Shown: positions 7,458 to 17,139, numbered from the stretch's first letter. The stretch: 64,000 nt of DNA from Phormidesmis priestleyi ULC007 (GCF_001895925.1 NZ_MPPI01000003.1:144888-208887), one strand, 5' to 3'. The notes: generated by a model from the sequence alone, not told the origin. Program-made: numbers and translations.

Positions 7458-8087
7458 ATGGAGTGGCACGCATCAGATGCCCAAAGTCTCGCGATTATCG
7501 ATCGTGAAATTGGCGACCACATTTTCTCACCCGCAGAATATGAGATTGTTCGTCGGGTAATTTATTCGACCGCAGATTTTGAGTATCAATCTCTGATTCG
7601 ATTCTCAGAATTGGCGTTGCAATCGGGTGCAGCCGCTCTTGCTGCCCGAACGACGATCGTGGTCGATGTGCCGATGGTGCAAGTGGGCATTACGACCAAT
7701 ATTCAAAATACGTTTGCAAATCCTATTTATTGCAGCATGGAGGCAATTACGCGCCCCCAAAAAGAAAAGACTCGTGCGGCGTGGGGCATCGAAACGTTAG
7801 CAAGACGCTACCCTGAAGGAATTTTTGTGGTTGGCGAGTCTCAAACCGCCCTCTCTGCCCTCGTAGAACTGATTGAATCTGAAGAAATTAAGCCTGCGCT
7901 GGTGATCGGCACCCCGTCTGGCTTTGTGGATGTCGAGGTAACTAAGGCTCGTCTCAACGATTCTCTCATTCCCCACATCCGCACTGAGGGGCGCAAAGGC
8001 AGTGCAGTCGTGGCAGCCGCGATCGTCAATAGTTTAGTCGATCTGGCGTGGCAAGCTTATGGGCGTGAAGGTAACGGCGTGGGCTGA
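7458..8087 (+). CDS. cobH: Precorrin-8X methylmutase family protein
   Basis: A 209-residue protein matching CobH/CbiC, which moves a methyl group from C11 to C12 to make hydrogenobyrinate or cobyrinate in cobalamin synthesis. Visible family features are the N-terminal IIDREIG, the VRRVIYSTADFEY segment, GAAALAARTTIVVDVPMVQVGI, and the C-terminal GTPSGFVDVEVTKARL and RKGSAVVAAAIVNSL. In characterised CobH the histidine of the RM(V/I)H segment is catalytic; here Tyr36 is at that place. I recall the tyrosine as usual in cyanobacterial members, so it may mark a subfamily. No other cob genes are in the window, and the gene ends 6 bases before the convergent neighbour. Confidence 0.88.
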   Translation: MEWHASDAQSLAIIDREIGDHIFSPAEYEIVRRVIYSTADFEYQSLIRFSELALQSGAAALAARTTIVVDVPMVQVGITTNIQNTFANPIYCSMEAITRPQKEKTRAAWGIETLARRYPEGIFVVGESQTALSALVELIESEEIKPALVIGTPSGFVDVEVTKARLNDSLIPHIRTEGRKGSAVVAAAIVNSLVDLAWQAYGREGNGVG

Positions 8088-8093
8088 TGGGAC

Positions 8094-8912
8094 TTAATAA
8101 TCAACGCTGCGACGGCTGCTCGATCGTCGCCCCGTTTTGCGCGGACGGCGATTTTTAGAGGCACTATTTTGCGTGCGCCCCGATTTTTTGCGAGGGGGCT
8201 TGGGTTCGTCATACTCACCTCGTCTGCGGGGCTGATCGTCATCGTCAAGAAGATCGTTAAACTCAGGGTTTGTGTCTAATTTACGGCTCACTGACTCAAA
8301 TTCATCGCGCCGGAGATAGGGATAGTCACTCACCCAGACTCCACATCGGGGCACAAAGATATCGGTGACTTTAGCAATTCGACTCAGATCAGGGCGATTG
8401 GAAAGCACCACCATTTCTGCGGTGTCGCCAATCGCGATCGCTTGATGTTCTCGCTTGATCGGCACCTGTAGCTCTTCTATAAACCCAGATTCGTCTTCGA
8501 CAATCAGATTCAGCTTGCGTTCTCGGTTTTCGACCACGACTAACTCGCCGCGATCGTTCACCGTTTCTTCTTTACCAACCACTTCGTCTGATATGTAGAC
8601 ATCGGTTACCTCACCGCGCAAAAAGCCTGCATATTTATAGCGGCGATATTCACGATTCTTCAAACCTGCTTGCAGAACAGGTCGCCAGAGCCAATAGACC
8701 AGGGCAAAGAGTCCTAAAAAGAAGCGAAGCCCGCGCAATGCTCCGATCGGCAGCAGCCAACTCACCAGCAAAATCACCGCCAGCGCCGAAATTGAAATCA
8801 GCACCCGCAGCAAAAAATCGGAGAAGTTGCCCCAAAAGTAGGCATATTGGGCACCTGTCCCTACAGCAGGGATTAACTGTTCTAACTTTTTGCGACTGAG
8901 AGGAATTAGCAT
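8094..8912 (-). CDS. Conserved cyanobacterial membrane protein, unknown function
   Basis: A 272-residue protein. Two transmembrane helices at about residues 30-75 (FLLRVLISISALAVILLVSW and LRFFLGLFALVYWLW) are followed by a soluble beta-rich domain (GEVTDVYISDE, ENRERKLNLIVEDE, IAIGDTAEMVVLS) and a long basic, disordered tail rich in Arg, Lys and Ser. Homologues are sometimes labelled phosphate ABC transporter permease, but nothing here supports a transporter: only two membrane helices and no permease motif. Start ATG at 8912. Convergent with cobH. Confidence 0.65.
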   Translation of the reverse strand: MLIPLSRKKLEQLIPAVGTGAQYAYFWGNFSDFLLRVLISISALAVILLVSWLLPIGALRGLRFFLGLFALVYWLWRPVLQAGLKNREYRRYKYAGFLRGEVTDVYISDEVVGKEETVNDRGELVVVENRERKLNLIVEDESGFIEELQVPIKREHQAIAIGDTAEMVVLSNRPDLSRIAKVTDIFVPRCGVWVSDYPYLRRDEFESVSRKLDTNPEFNDLLDDDDQPRRRGEYDEPKPPRKKSGRTQNSASKNRRPRKTGRRSSSRRSVDY

Positions 8913-9139
8913 CGGGTGAAATCAAAAAATCAGTCTGGGTAATATTAGCCTAATACCATTTTGGGTTGGGAAAGGCTGATGATTGTCGTCATTCTAGCGA
9001 TTTCAGCCTGTTTGCGGATTGGTTGAATGCGATCGATCACCCGTGATCAGAGAGATACTACGGATTCTTTGAGCCAGCCCAGAATTCTTGTCCTAAAAAT
9101 CAAGTACTTTTCGTGAGGGATAATCGGAATCTATATTCC
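8913..9139. other. Intergenic region upstream of a candidate small RNA
   Basis: This stretch separates the unknown membrane protein (minus) from the candidate small RNA. It should contain the promoter of the former on the minus strand and of the latter on the plus strand. TATATT at 9132-9137 and GATAAT at 9119-9124 are possible plus-strand -10 boxes, but I found no matching -35 box at proper spacing. No open reading frame is credible. Confidence 0.4.
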
Positions 9140-9283
9140 ACAATGAGATCAAATCAGAGGAACGCAGGTCGGAAAAACTAAGCAATTAGGGGGCAACTGA
9201 ACTTGTTTAGTAATTTTCGGTTTAACCTGTTCTTCAGATGAACTGCCTGACTCCGGGGGCTTTAGGAGTCAGGCAATTTTTTG
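9140..9283 (+). ncRNA. Candidate small RNA with terminator
   Basis: The 370-base gap between two minus-strand genes contains plus-strand RNA-like structure: a 9-bp hairpin ACTAAGCAA (9177-9185) with TTGTTTAGT (9203-9211) enclosing a loop with GGGGGCAACTG, then a short linker and an 11-bp terminator hairpin with a U-run. No plus-strand gene lies upstream, so the terminator is best explained by a short independent transcript. The 5' end is not determined; 9140 is a guess from TATATT at 9132-9137. The G-rich loop followed by AACTG is loosely like the loop element of cyanobacterial Yfr2-type RNAs, but I cannot confirm a family. Confidence 0.45.
9244..9282 (+). terminator. Intrinsic terminator, plus strand
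   Basis: Perfect 11-bp stem TGCCTGACTCC (9244-9254) / GGAGTCAGGCA (9265-9275), 10-base loop, then ATTTTTT. The U-run is only on the plus strand, so it does not serve dapB, which ends on the minus strand at 9285. Confidence 0.8.
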
Positions 9284-9284
9284 T

Positions 9285-10106
9285 TTAAAGTAATTTTTCT
9301 AACCCATAGACCAAGGTTTTGAGCGCGAGAACTTTGCGAATCGAGAGCAGCACACCGGGCATATAGCAAGCGCGATCGCTCGTGTCGTGCCGCAGCGTAT
9401 AAATCTGACCAGGGGCACCAAAAATCACTTCTTGGTGAGCAATTAATCCCGGTAAACGAATACTGTGAATGCGAATGCCTTCATCGGACTGGCCGCCTCT
9501 CGATCCCGGAATTTTTTCCGTCTCCTCGACGATCGGCACATTAAAGGTTTTGCCCAACTCCGCCAACATCTGAGCCGTTTGCACTGCTGTCCCGCTCGGA
9601 GCGTCAGCTTTTTGATTGTGATGTAGCTCAATAATTTCGACGTGATCGAAGTATTGAGAGGCTTTGATCGCTGCTTGTTGAAGTAGCACCATCCCGATCG
9701 AGAAGTTTGGGATCAGCAAACATCCGGTACTTGCCTTGTCTGCAAACACCGCTAACTCGTGAATTTGTTCAGCGCTCAACCCAGTCGTGCCGACCACGGG
9801 GCGAACTCCGTAAGCGATCGCCGATCGCACATTGCCATAAACCGCATCGGGATGTGTCACATCGACCACAACGCCCAATTCTTTCTCTTGAGACAGCATT
9901 GCCATCATCGACTCATAATCATTGGTGATCGGCACTTCTAGCGCCCCGCAGCCAATTACCTCGCCAATGTCTTGCCCATTCACGTCTGGGTTTCGCGCTA
10001 CGGCTCCGATCAAAGTCATATCCCTCGCTTGAGACACCGCCTTGACAATTTCGCGTCCCATTTTGCCTGTGGCACCATTCACAACAACCGGAATCTGACT
10101 CGCCAT
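9285..10106 (-). CDS. dapB: 4-hydroxy-tetrahydrodipicolinate reductase
   Basis: A 273-residue DapB, the NAD(P)H-dependent reductase of the lysine/diaminopimelate pathway, which feeds peptidoglycan and lysine. The N-terminal Rossmann motif is [12 protein letters not shown]; the substrate-binding core [15 protein letters not shown] holds the conserved HH and K, and GTTGLS and PNFSIG are also standard. Length is normal for cyanobacteria. Start ATG at 10106. The gene is divergent from chlI, with 182 bases between them that must hold both promoters. Confidence 0.96.
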   Translation of the reverse strand: MASQIPVVVNGATGKMGREIVKAVSQARDMTLIGAVARNPDVNGQDIGEVIGCGALEVPITNDYESMMAMLSQEKELGVVVDVTHPDAVYGNVRSAIAYGVRPVVGTTGLSAEQIHELAVFADKASTGCLLIPNFSIGMVLLQQAAIKASQYFDHVEIIELHHNQKADAPSGTAVQTAQMLAELGKTFNVPIVEETEKIPGSRGGQSDEGIRIHSIRLPGLIAHQEVIFGAPGQIYTLRHDTSDRACYMPGVLLSIRKVLALKTLVYGLEKLL

Positions 10107-10288
10107 AATGTTAGAACCGTTTTGAATAACCTACGGGCATTTTAGAATTAAGCGATCGGATTTCGCTCTGTTTAAATCTGTTTTGTAAACCACGCTTGTG
10201 AGCGACTCAACGCCTCTACATTCGGTGCGCGGTGTAGTCTACAATTGAGTACGCTGATTAAAACTTCTTTGATTTTGCAGGTAATCTC

Positions 10289-11389
10289 GTGACTTTTACG
10301 ACAGAAGCTACTTCCCAGAATGGACGCTCTACCGTGTCGCCCGCCCCTCGTCGCCGTGCGGTCTTTCCCTTTACTGCGATCGTCGGTCAAGAAGAAATGA
10401 AGCTGGCGCTACTGCTCAATGTCATCGACCCCAAAATCGGCGGGGTGATGATTATGGGCGATCGGGGTACTGGCAAATCGACGACCATTCGGGCATTAGC
10501 AGATCTGCTGCCAGAAATCGAAGTCGTCGCCGATGATCCCTTTAACAGCCATCCCAGCGACCCTGAAATCATGGGCGATGCGGTGCGGCAACTTGTCGAG
10601 AAGGGCAGCGAAGTCTTGGTGACGAAGAAAAAAGTGATGATGGTCGATCTGCCACTGGGAGCCACCGAAGATCGGGTTTGCGGGACGATCGACATCGAAA
10701 AAGCGCTCTCTGAAGGAGTCAAAGCTTTTGAACCTGGCTTATTGGCGAAAGCAAATCGCGGCATTCTCTACGTTGATGAAGTCAACCTCTTAGACGATCA
10801 CTTAGTCGATGTCTTGCTAGACTCCGCTGCGTCAGGCTGGAACACCGTTGAGCGAGAAGGCATCTCCATTCGCCACCCGGCTCGGTTTGTGCTGGTCGGT
10901 TCTGGCAACCCCGAAGAAGGAGAACTGCGCCCGCAACTGCTCGATCGCTTTGGTATGCACGCCGAAATTCGCACCGTTAAAGAGCCTGTGCTGCGAGTCC
11001 AAATCGTCGAACAACGGACGGAGTTTGACCAAAATCCTCAAGAGTTTTTAGAGAATTATCAACCTCAGCAAATTGACCTTCAGGAACAGTTGGTGAATGC
11101 TCAAGAACGGTTGAAAGCGATCGAGATTGATTACGATCTGCGAGTCAAGATTTCTCAAGTCTGCTCAGAGTTAGATGTTGATGGACTGCGCGGGGATATT
11201 GTCACTAACCGAGCTGCTAAAGCGATCGCTGCTTTTGAAGGTCGCACCGAAGTCACAGTTAGTGATATTCGTCGAGTCGTTACCCTTTGTCTACGTCACC
11301 GTTTGCGAAAAGACCCGATGGAGTCGATCGATTCTGGCTACAAAGTTGAGAAGGTGTTTAATCAAGTGTTTGGGCTTGAAGCCGCATAA
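10289..11389 (+). CDS. chlI: Magnesium chelatase subunit I
   Basis: A 366-residue AAA+ ATPase, the motor subunit of the ChlI-ChlD-ChlH chelatase that inserts Mg2+ into protoporphyrin IX for chlorophyll. Walker A is [10 protein letters not shown] and Walker [32 protein letters not shown] carries sensor 1 and the arginine finger region. The C-terminal helical lid ([20 protein letters not shown]) is complete. Start is GTG at 10289; residues 1-25 are a loose tail, with the conserved part beginning [10 protein letters not shown]. chlD and chlH are not in the window. Confidence 0.97.
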   Translation: MTFTTEATSQNGRSTVSPAPRRRAVFPFTAIVGQEEMKLALLLNVIDPKIGGVMIMGDRGTGKSTTIRALADLLPEIEVVADDPFNSHPSDPEIMGDAVRQLVEKGSEVLVTKKKVMMVDLPLGATEDRVCGTIDIEKALSEGVKAFEPGLLAKANRGILYVDEVNLLDDHLVDVLLDSAASGWNTVEREGISIRHPARFVLVGSGNPEEGELRPQLLDRFGMHAEIRTVKEPVLRVQIVEQRTEFDQNPQEFLENYQPQQIDLQEQLVNAQERLKAIEIDYDLRVKISQVCSELDVDGLRGDIVTNRAAKAIAAFEGRTEVTVSDIRRVVTLCLRHRLRKDPMESIDSGYKVEKVFNQVFGLEAA

Positions 11390-11438
11390 AGCGTAAAGGG
11401 ACGGGGGATAAAATAAACTTTATCCCTCACATCCACAA

Positions 11439-12380
11439 TTAGTCATCTAGCGAAGAAAGCGCAAACTTTGAAGGGGGCTGATCAACTTTTGCGGCGGTGG
11501 ACAGCTTTTGCAAAAATTCCTGTGCCATCGTTGCAAAGGCTTTTGCCCCGGCAGTACCTGGGTTTGCTAACACAACAGGCGTAAACGTATCCACGGCTTT
11601 CGACACATTCACATCAGGCGGGATTCGCGTTTTAAATAATTTTGCTTCACTAAAATCTTCGTTCAACCGTCGCATCACCTGCCCATAATAGCGACTCGAA
11701 AACACGTTTCCCGAAAGTGAGAAGGCAATTCCTAATAAATTGGGACTGATGGGTGTGTCTGCCTTATGCGTTTCTTTCAGCTTGGCGATTCGTCTCTCTA
11801 ATAGCTGAATTCCGATCAGTGATAGTGGCTCTGGCTTGGCGGGAATGAGGTAGAAGTCACTGGCCAGTAAAGCACTGCGGGTAATCAGGTTATATCCGGG
11901 CGCACAGTCTAAAATAATCAGATCATAATCTTTGCGGATTGGCTGCAAAATGCTCTGAATCAAGGTTTTCTCGAAGTTATTCCAAACCTGCTCAAAGTTT
12001 GTTTGACCCTGACGAGTTGCCGTTTGGTGCAGCATTTCTGACACCATAAACTCATCGTAGAGATCGATATCGCCGGGTAGTAGGTCTAACCCTTTGACGT
12101 TGCAAACATAAGAACGAATCGCCTCCGGGACAGTTGTTGCAAGCTGCTTATCTGACAGAATCGATCGCTTAATTAAATGCCGTAGGGTGCGCTTGTCAGC
12201 TCTAATTTTGGCAAAATCTGCGGGGGTCATCAAACTGAGAGTGGCGCTAATTTGCGTGTCTAGATCCACAATCAAGACTTTCTTACCGTGATTTTTGGCG
12301 AGGCACGTTGCAATGTTCACAGTGAGGGTAGTTTTGCCGACTCCCCCCTTCATGTTTGCGGTTGCAATGATAAATGCCAT
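11439..12380 (-). CDS. ParA/Soj-family ATPase
   Basis: A 313-residue protein from ATG 12380, preceded by GAGAGGA. An upstream-extended frame to 12452 adds 24 residues without family resemblance. It begins MAFIIATANMKGGVGKTTLT, with the deviant Walker A motif KGGVGKTT, then VLIVDLDTQ (switch) and LIILDCAPGYN (Walker B), and a later IPAKPEPLS. These are features of ParA/MinD-type ATPases that position DNA or protein cargo. No parB or centromere-like repeat is nearby, so the cargo is unknown. It is the only gene on its strand here, convergent with chlI. Confidence 0.85.
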   Translation of the reverse strand: MAFIIATANMKGGVGKTTLTVNIATCLAKNHGKKVLIVDLDTQISATLSLMTPADFAKIRADKRTLRHLIKRSILSDKQLATTVPEAIRSYVCNVKGLDLLPGDIDLYDEFMVSEMLHQTATRQGQTNFEQVWNNFEKTLIQSILQPIRKDYDLIILDCAPGYNLITRSALLASDFYLIPAKPEPLSLIGIQLLERRIAKLKETHKADTPISPNLLGIAFSLSGNVFSSRYYGQVMRRLNEDFSEAKLFKTRIPPDVNVSKAVDTFTPVVLANPGTAGAKAFATMAQEFLQKLSTAAKVDQPPSKFALSSLDD

Positions 12381-12602
12381 GCGCGATATCCTCTCGGTGG
12401 TGATGACTGTGAGCCGCAGACTGAATAAGCACTTCATGATACTACTTTGCACTCTCAGTCATAAACTTTATCTAAGCGAAATTCTCTTAGCCAGATCAGT
12501 CGGATGATGGCTAAAAGCAGGTGTTAGGCTGAAGGGAGAGTGAAGCCGTTTCAAATCAAGGCTTCATTCCCTGATTATTTTTAGCAAGAAGACTGCCAAC
12601 CT

Positions 12603-14255
12603 GTGACTGCATCTGTTTTTGCGGCTGAACGCCGATTATTTACGCCTGCAACTTCTCAAGCTGACGCAATTCCGCTCATATTTGCTTTCCCTAATGAATA
12701 TAGTGTGGGAATTACGAGTCTGGGTTACCAGGTGGTTTGGGCAACGTTAGCCGCACGGAGTGATCTGGAGGTTAGTCGCTTGTTTACTGACGTTCATGAA
12801 TCGTTGCCTTCACAGCCAGAGATTCTAGGCTTTTCGATGTCTTGGGAACTCGATTACGTCAATATTCTCGGCTTGCTGGAGTCGTTGGAGATTCCGATTC
12901 GATCGTGCGATCGCACCTCTAATCACCCGATCGTCTTTGGCGGCGGCCCCGTTCTCACCGCCAACCCCGAACCCTTTGCAGATTTCTTTGACGTGATATT
13001 GCTGGGTGATGGAGAAATTTTGCTGGGTGCGTTTATTGACGCTTATCAAGAAGTTCGACACGCCGATCGTCAAACTCAACTGCGGCACTTAGCGCAAGTC
13101 CCCGGCATCTACGTGCCCAGTTTGTACACGGTGACTTACAAAAGTCCTGATGGGGCGATCGTGCGAATTGAGCCGATCGACTCCACAACTCCCGCCCGCA
13201 TCGAAAAGCAAACCTATCGCGGCAATACGCTTTCAGCCTCGACGGTTGTCACCGAGAAAGCCGCCTGGGAAAATATTTATATGGTGGAGGTGGTGCGGAG
13301 TTGCCCAGAGATGTGCCGCTTTTGCCTCGCCAGTTATTTAACGCTGCCATTTCGGATCGCTGATGTTGAAGAGTCGCTGATTCCCGCGATCAAGCGGGGT
13401 CTGCAAGTTACCGATCGGCTGGGCTTATTGGGCGCATCCGTCACGCAACATCCAGAGTTTGAGAGCCTGCTCGATTATCTCAACAAACCACAGAACGATT
13501 CTGTAAGAGTCACTATTGCCTCAGTTCGGACGAACACGGTGACTGAGAAACTGGCGCAGATGTTGACGAAGCATGACACCAAATCAATCACGATCGCCGT
13601 TGAAAGTGGCTCCGATCGGCTGCGTCAAATCATCAACAAAAAGCTGACCAATGACGAGATTATTCAAGCCGCCATCAACGCTAAAGCGGGTGGACTGAGT
13701 GCTATCAAACTTTACGGAATGGCAGGCGTTCCTGGCGAAGAACCGGAGGATTTAGAACAAACTGTCGCGATGATGCGCGAAGTCAAAAAGGCGGCTCCGG
13801 GGCTGCGGCTCACTTTGGGATGCAGCACATTTGTTCCCAAAGCCCACACGCCTTTTCAGTGGTTTGGGGTCAATACTCAAGCCGAAAAGCGACTTCAGTT
13901 TCTGCAAAAGCAGTTGCGGCCCCAAGGCATTGATTTTCGTCCTGAAAGCTACAACTGGTCTGTGATTCAGGCGTTATTATCGCGGGGCGATCGTCGCCTC
14001 TCTCACCTGTTAGAACTCACCCGACATTACGGCGATTCACTGGGTAGCTATCGCCGCGCCTTTAAAGAACTGCGGGGACAGCTTCCTGAGATGAGCTTCT
14101 ACGTCTACGATACGTGGTCACTGGATCAGGTTTTACCCTGGAGCCACCTGCAAGGGCCGTTACCCCAAGCCACCTTGCAAAAACATTTGATGACCGCGAT
14201 CGAGCAATTCACTCAACCCCCACAGCAACTTCTTCAGACTGCATCCTGTTTGTGA
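12603..14255 (+). CDS. B12-binding domain radical SAM protein
   Basis: A 550-residue protein starting at GTG 12603. The N-terminal part (about 1-190) resembles a cobalamin-binding fold (EILGFSMSWELDYVNILGLL, VFGGGPVLTANPEPF, LGDGE). The radical SAM core follows with RSCPEMCRFC, which supplies the CxxxCxxC cluster ligands, and later TIAVESGSDRLRQ and KLYGMAGVPGEEPED. This family (related to tRNA and sugar-modifying B12 radical SAM enzymes) is widespread in cyanobacteria; the substrate is unknown. The last 47 bases overlap the convergent SGNH hydrolase gene. Confidence 0.88.
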   Translation: MTASVFAAERRLFTPATSQADAIPLIFAFPNEYSVGITSLGYQVVWATLAARSDLEVSRLFTDVHESLPSQPEILGFSMSWELDYVNILGLLESLEIPIRSCDRTSNHPIVFGGGPVLTANPEPFADFFDVILLGDGEILLGAFIDAYQEVRHADRQTQLRHLAQVPGIYVPSLYTVTYKSPDGAIVRIEPIDSTTPARIEKQTYRGNTLSASTVVTEKAAWENIYMVEVVRSCPEMCRFCLASYLTLPFRIADVEESLIPAIKRGLQVTDRLGLLGASVTQHPEFESLLDYLNKPQNDSVRVTIASVRTNTVTEKLAQMLTKHDTKSITIAVESGSDRLRQIINKKLTNDEIIQAAINAKAGGLSAIKLYGMAGVPGEEPEDLEQTVAMMREVKKAAPGLRLTLGCSTFVPKAHTPFQWFGVNTQAEKRLQFLQKQLRPQGIDFRPESYNWSVIQALLSRGDRRLSHLLELTRHYGDSLGSYRRAFKELRGQLPEMSFYVYDTWSLDQVLPWSHLQGPLPQATLQKHLMTAIEQFTQPPQQLLQTASCL

Positions 14256-15339
14256 CAGGTTGCTTGAGAATCTTCTTACGCCTTAAAGCTGCTCCTGTTC
14301 CCAAGAACGTCCCTAGCGCCAAAAGCCCGACAACTGGAGATGATTCTGGGATCGATTTAGACTTCAGCACCGAGTAAGCATATTCTCCAAGGACTTCGTG
14401 CCCTTTGGTAGTGGGGTGAAGCGGATCCCAAAACAAAAAGTTAGGTGCGTCTTTAACGGGATCGCAAGGCGTAGACGGCGATGGAGCACCGGGAAAGAGC
14501 GGTGTCGCAGGTAAACACTGTTCAGTCACGTTGGTGAACCCAAAGCGGCTGGGATTGGCGATCGCGTCGTTAACTAAAGCATTCACATCAAAAGGAATGA
14601 TATTAACGCCCAAAGTTGAGGGTAAAACGCCCAAGGTTTGAGCCAAAGCAGTATTGTGAGTACTACTTAAAAAACTTAACCCCTGCGATCGCACCGGATC
14701 TTCTCGTGTCAAGGGAAGTTTGCCCAGATCAGGCAGGTTCGCGATTAGAAAGTTTTTGGCTCCACCCGCTGCCAGTTTTGTGACCGCCGTGCCGAGATTA
14801 AAGATCGCGCTCTGAACCGTTCCTTGAGGGTCAGTGAGGTTGGGATTTAGATAATCGTTGGCACCTGCCCACAGAATGTAGAGAGCATCCTGATCAGGAG
14901 TCGGATTCTGTCCTTGAAAAGTCGCGATCTGCTGCTGCAACCCCGGTAGCGTACTCGGAAATCCAAACTGATTTAGCAGTGGGTTTAACCCGTTCTCTGT
15001 CCCTGTTGTGGCTCCACCATAGGCAAAGTCATTGCGGGTATCTAAACTAAGACCTAAATCTTTTGCCAGATATTCAACCCAGACTGGGCCGTTTGAGAAG
15101 CGCCCATTGGCATAACCAGCCGACAAACCGCCACCAGAGGCAGGCAAAGCAGGTGGCGGAATCAACCCGTTTGTGTCTCGGAAAACGTTTCCGACATCAG
15201 AGAGGCTGTCACCAAACACATATAAATTCTGAAAGCTGGCTGCCTTGGCTGCGTTGGGCAGTGACACGATCGCCGCGATCGGCAATGCAGTCAACGACAG
15301 AATGAGCGATCGCTCAAAGGAAGTTCTGAATAGAGACAC
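14209..15339 (-). CDS. SGNH/GDSL hydrolase with PEP-CTERM sorting tail
   Basis: A 376-residue secreted esterase-like protein, start GTG 15339. Residues 1-34 form a signal peptide (LILSLTALPIAAIV, cleavage near AKAAS). The GDSL block VFGDSLSDVGN contains the catalytic Ser45; GANDY gives block III and DPLHPTTKGH the catalytic Asp-His pair. The C-terminus has IPESSPVVGLLALGTFLG followed by RRKK, which matches a PEP-CTERM anchor: a Pro-Glu motif, a hydrophobic helix and an Arg/Lys cluster, recognised by exosortase. After the anchor about 18 further residues follow, a little more than usual. The 3' end overlaps the convergent radical SAM gene by 47 bases. Confidence 0.88.
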   Translation of the reverse strand: MSLFRTSFERSLILSLTALPIAAIVSLPNAAKAASFQNLYVFGDSLSDVGNVFRDTNGLIPPPALPASGGGLSAGYANGRFSNGPVWVEYLAKDLGLSLDTRNDFAYGGATTGTENGLNPLLNQFGFPSTLPGLQQQIATFQGQNPTPDQDALYILWAGANDYLNPNLTDPQGTVQSAIFNLGTAVTKLAAGGAKNFLIANLPDLGKLPLTREDPVRSQGLSFLSSTHNTALAQTLGVLPSTLGVNIIPFDVNALVNDAIANPSRFGFTNVTEQCLPATPLFPGAPSPSTPCDPVKDAPNFLFWDPLHPTTKGHEVLGEYAYSVLKSKSIPESSPVVGLLALGTFLGTGAALRRKKILKQPVTNRMQSEEVAVGVE

Positions 15340-15587
15340 GTAATTCTCTCCAATGTGAAAAAAGTTTATGTAAACGAGAAATCTAACTCGTAGCTCTAAC
15401 TAAGTTCTCTACTTATTACGCCAACATTTCTTCCACTACGGATCGTCCTTTATGAAATCTTTACTGAGAGTAAAGAAATCTACTGAGTCGAGCAATCTAT
15501 AAACGTTTCACAAACTCTCTTCTACCCGAATGATAGAGAAGAAAGCAACAGTCCTTACAATAAAGAAGCCACATATCCGCGTTTCTT

Positions 15588-16328
15588 GTGATTCCCTGCT
15601 TAGTCCATCCTGTATTGACTTCATCCTTGCTTCCCGACTTTAGAGGCAGTTCGCTCCAAACGTTGGGATATCAGATTGGGATCGCTTTAACCTGGCTAGC
15701 GATCGTCGGCTTACTCGCAGAAGCAGCCAAACGCTTTGGCAAAGCAGAAAACGAAGTGATTCGCAAAGTGGTTCACATTGGCACCGGAAACGTCATTTTG
15801 ATCGCATGGTGGCTGAAGATTCCGCTATGGGTTGGGGTTTCAGCATCGATTTTGTTTAGCGCGATCGCCCTCCTGTCCTATTACATGCCGATTCTTCCCA
15901 ACATCAACGGCATCGGTCGCAAAAGCTTTGGCACTTTTTTCTACGCAGTTAGCATCGGTGTGCTGGTGGCTTGGTTTTGGTCAATCAATTTACCGCAATA
16001 CGCCGCTTTGGGAATCTTGGTAATGACCTGGGGTGATGGTTTGGCGGCGCTGATTGGTAAACGCTTCGGTCGCCACGTCTATAAACTGTGGGATATGCAA
16101 AAAAGCTGGGAAGGTTCTCTAACAATGGCGCTGGTTAGCTATGCAGTGAGCTTGCTCATTCTGATTGGGACGATCGGGAATATCTGGCAAGTCTGGCTAA
16201 TTTCGCTCGTCGTTGCCCTCGTCGCAACCGGGCTAGAAGCCTTCTCAAAGTTTGGGATTGATAACCTGACCGTGCCGATCGGCAGCGCTGCGATCAGCTT
16301 CTTTTTAAGCCAGTTACTGTTGCCCTAA
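15588..16328 (+). CDS. Phytol/polyprenol kinase family membrane protein (VTE5-like)
   Basis: A 246-residue integral membrane protein with about seven hydrophobic helices. The motifs RKVVHIGTGNVILIAWW, MTWGDGLAALIGKRFG and QKSWEGSLTMALVS match the CTP-dependent polyprenol kinase family, in cyanobacteria represented by phytol or farnesol kinase that salvages phytol from chlorophyll for tocopherol and phylloquinone. Start GTG at 15588; a slightly later start would not change the conserved part. The exact prenol substrate cannot be read from sequence. Confidence 0.85.
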   Translation: MIPCLVHPVLTSSLLPDFRGSSLQTLGYQIGIALTWLAIVGLLAEAAKRFGKAENEVIRKVVHIGTGNVILIAWWLKIPLWVGVSASILFSAIALLSYYMPILPNINGIGRKSFGTFFYAVSIGVLVAWFWSINLPQYAALGILVMTWGDGLAALIGKRFGRHVYKLWDMQKSWEGSLTMALVSYAVSLLILIGTIGNIWQVWLISLVVALVATGLEAFSKFGIDNLTVPIGSAAISFFLSQLLLP

Positions 16329-16488
16329 ATTCGATCCGCCAAAGGGGTGAGAGACTGGAAACGCCACTACCGCTAGACTGAGGATAGTAAACTCTCAGTA
16401 AGGAAACTTTTCTCGATCTCGAAAAGTCGATTGTTTCAGAACTTGAAACCATTTCTCCCAAGCTCAGATTGTCTCCTACCTTGTAACT

Positions 16489-17109
16489 ATGACCTCCATC
16501 GTGAAGCCGCCCAGCCCAGCCCCTAATTGGGAAGAACTTTCTTTAACCTCTCAGCCCGACCCTGAGCAATTGGACAACATTAAAGCCCAATTGGATCTGA
16601 TCTTGCTGGCACTTGAAGCGATCGCGGGCATCAGTTCTGAGGCAATGCTGCAAGCGGCAGCCGATCTGGGCTTAGAGTCGGTGGTTGCCGATCGGGTGTC
16701 TCTCTGGCGGTTACGTCAATCTAGCCCGTTAAGAAAAGGTCAAGGCGGCCGCAAGAAACTCGATGTCGAAGAAGCACGAGCGCTCTCGCTGATTATCTGC
16801 CACCTCGCAAAACAGCATAATGAATTGGTGCGTCGAGCCGTCGCTTTGTTAGAACAGCTTGCCGAACAAAACCGAGAACCCCACCAAGCCTCTCTATTAG
16901 GAAATTACTTAGATGCGTTTCACAACACTTACCAAGAGCGAATGGAAGACGGGGAAACGGTGCCAACCGAGATCCTGACTCATCTGGCACTCAAGCTGTT
17001 AATTGACTTACTGTTTTACGGCAGTTCAAACGGAGTCCGGCGGCTCTGGCTGATCTTGTTGGAGCGATCGATTCAATCTCCCCAGTCTTCTCTAACTTCT
17101 CACGCCTAA
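16489..17109 (+). CDS. DUF3038 domain protein
   Basis: A 206-residue soluble, helical protein. The stretch LDNIKAQLDLILLALEAIAG followed by WRLRQSSPLRKGQGGRKKLD and the C-terminal LLIDLLFYGSSNGVRRLW match DUF3038, a cyanobacterial family of unknown role. It is followed 30 bases later by the DUF4335 gene, a pairing that is conserved in cyanobacteria, so the two products probably work together. Start ATG 16489. Confidence 0.85.
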   Translation: MTSIVKPPSPAPNWEELSLTSQPDPEQLDNIKAQLDLILLALEAIAGISSEAMLQAAADLGLESVVADRVSLWRLRQSSPLRKGQGGRKKLDVEEARALSLIICHLAKQHNELVRRAVALLEQLAEQNREPHQASLLGNYLDAFHNTYQERMEDGETVPTEILTHLALKLLIDLLFYGSSNGVRRLWLILLERSIQSPQSSLTSHA

Positions 17110-17139
17110 CTCTCTCTGACGTATTTCACTTTTGAACCC

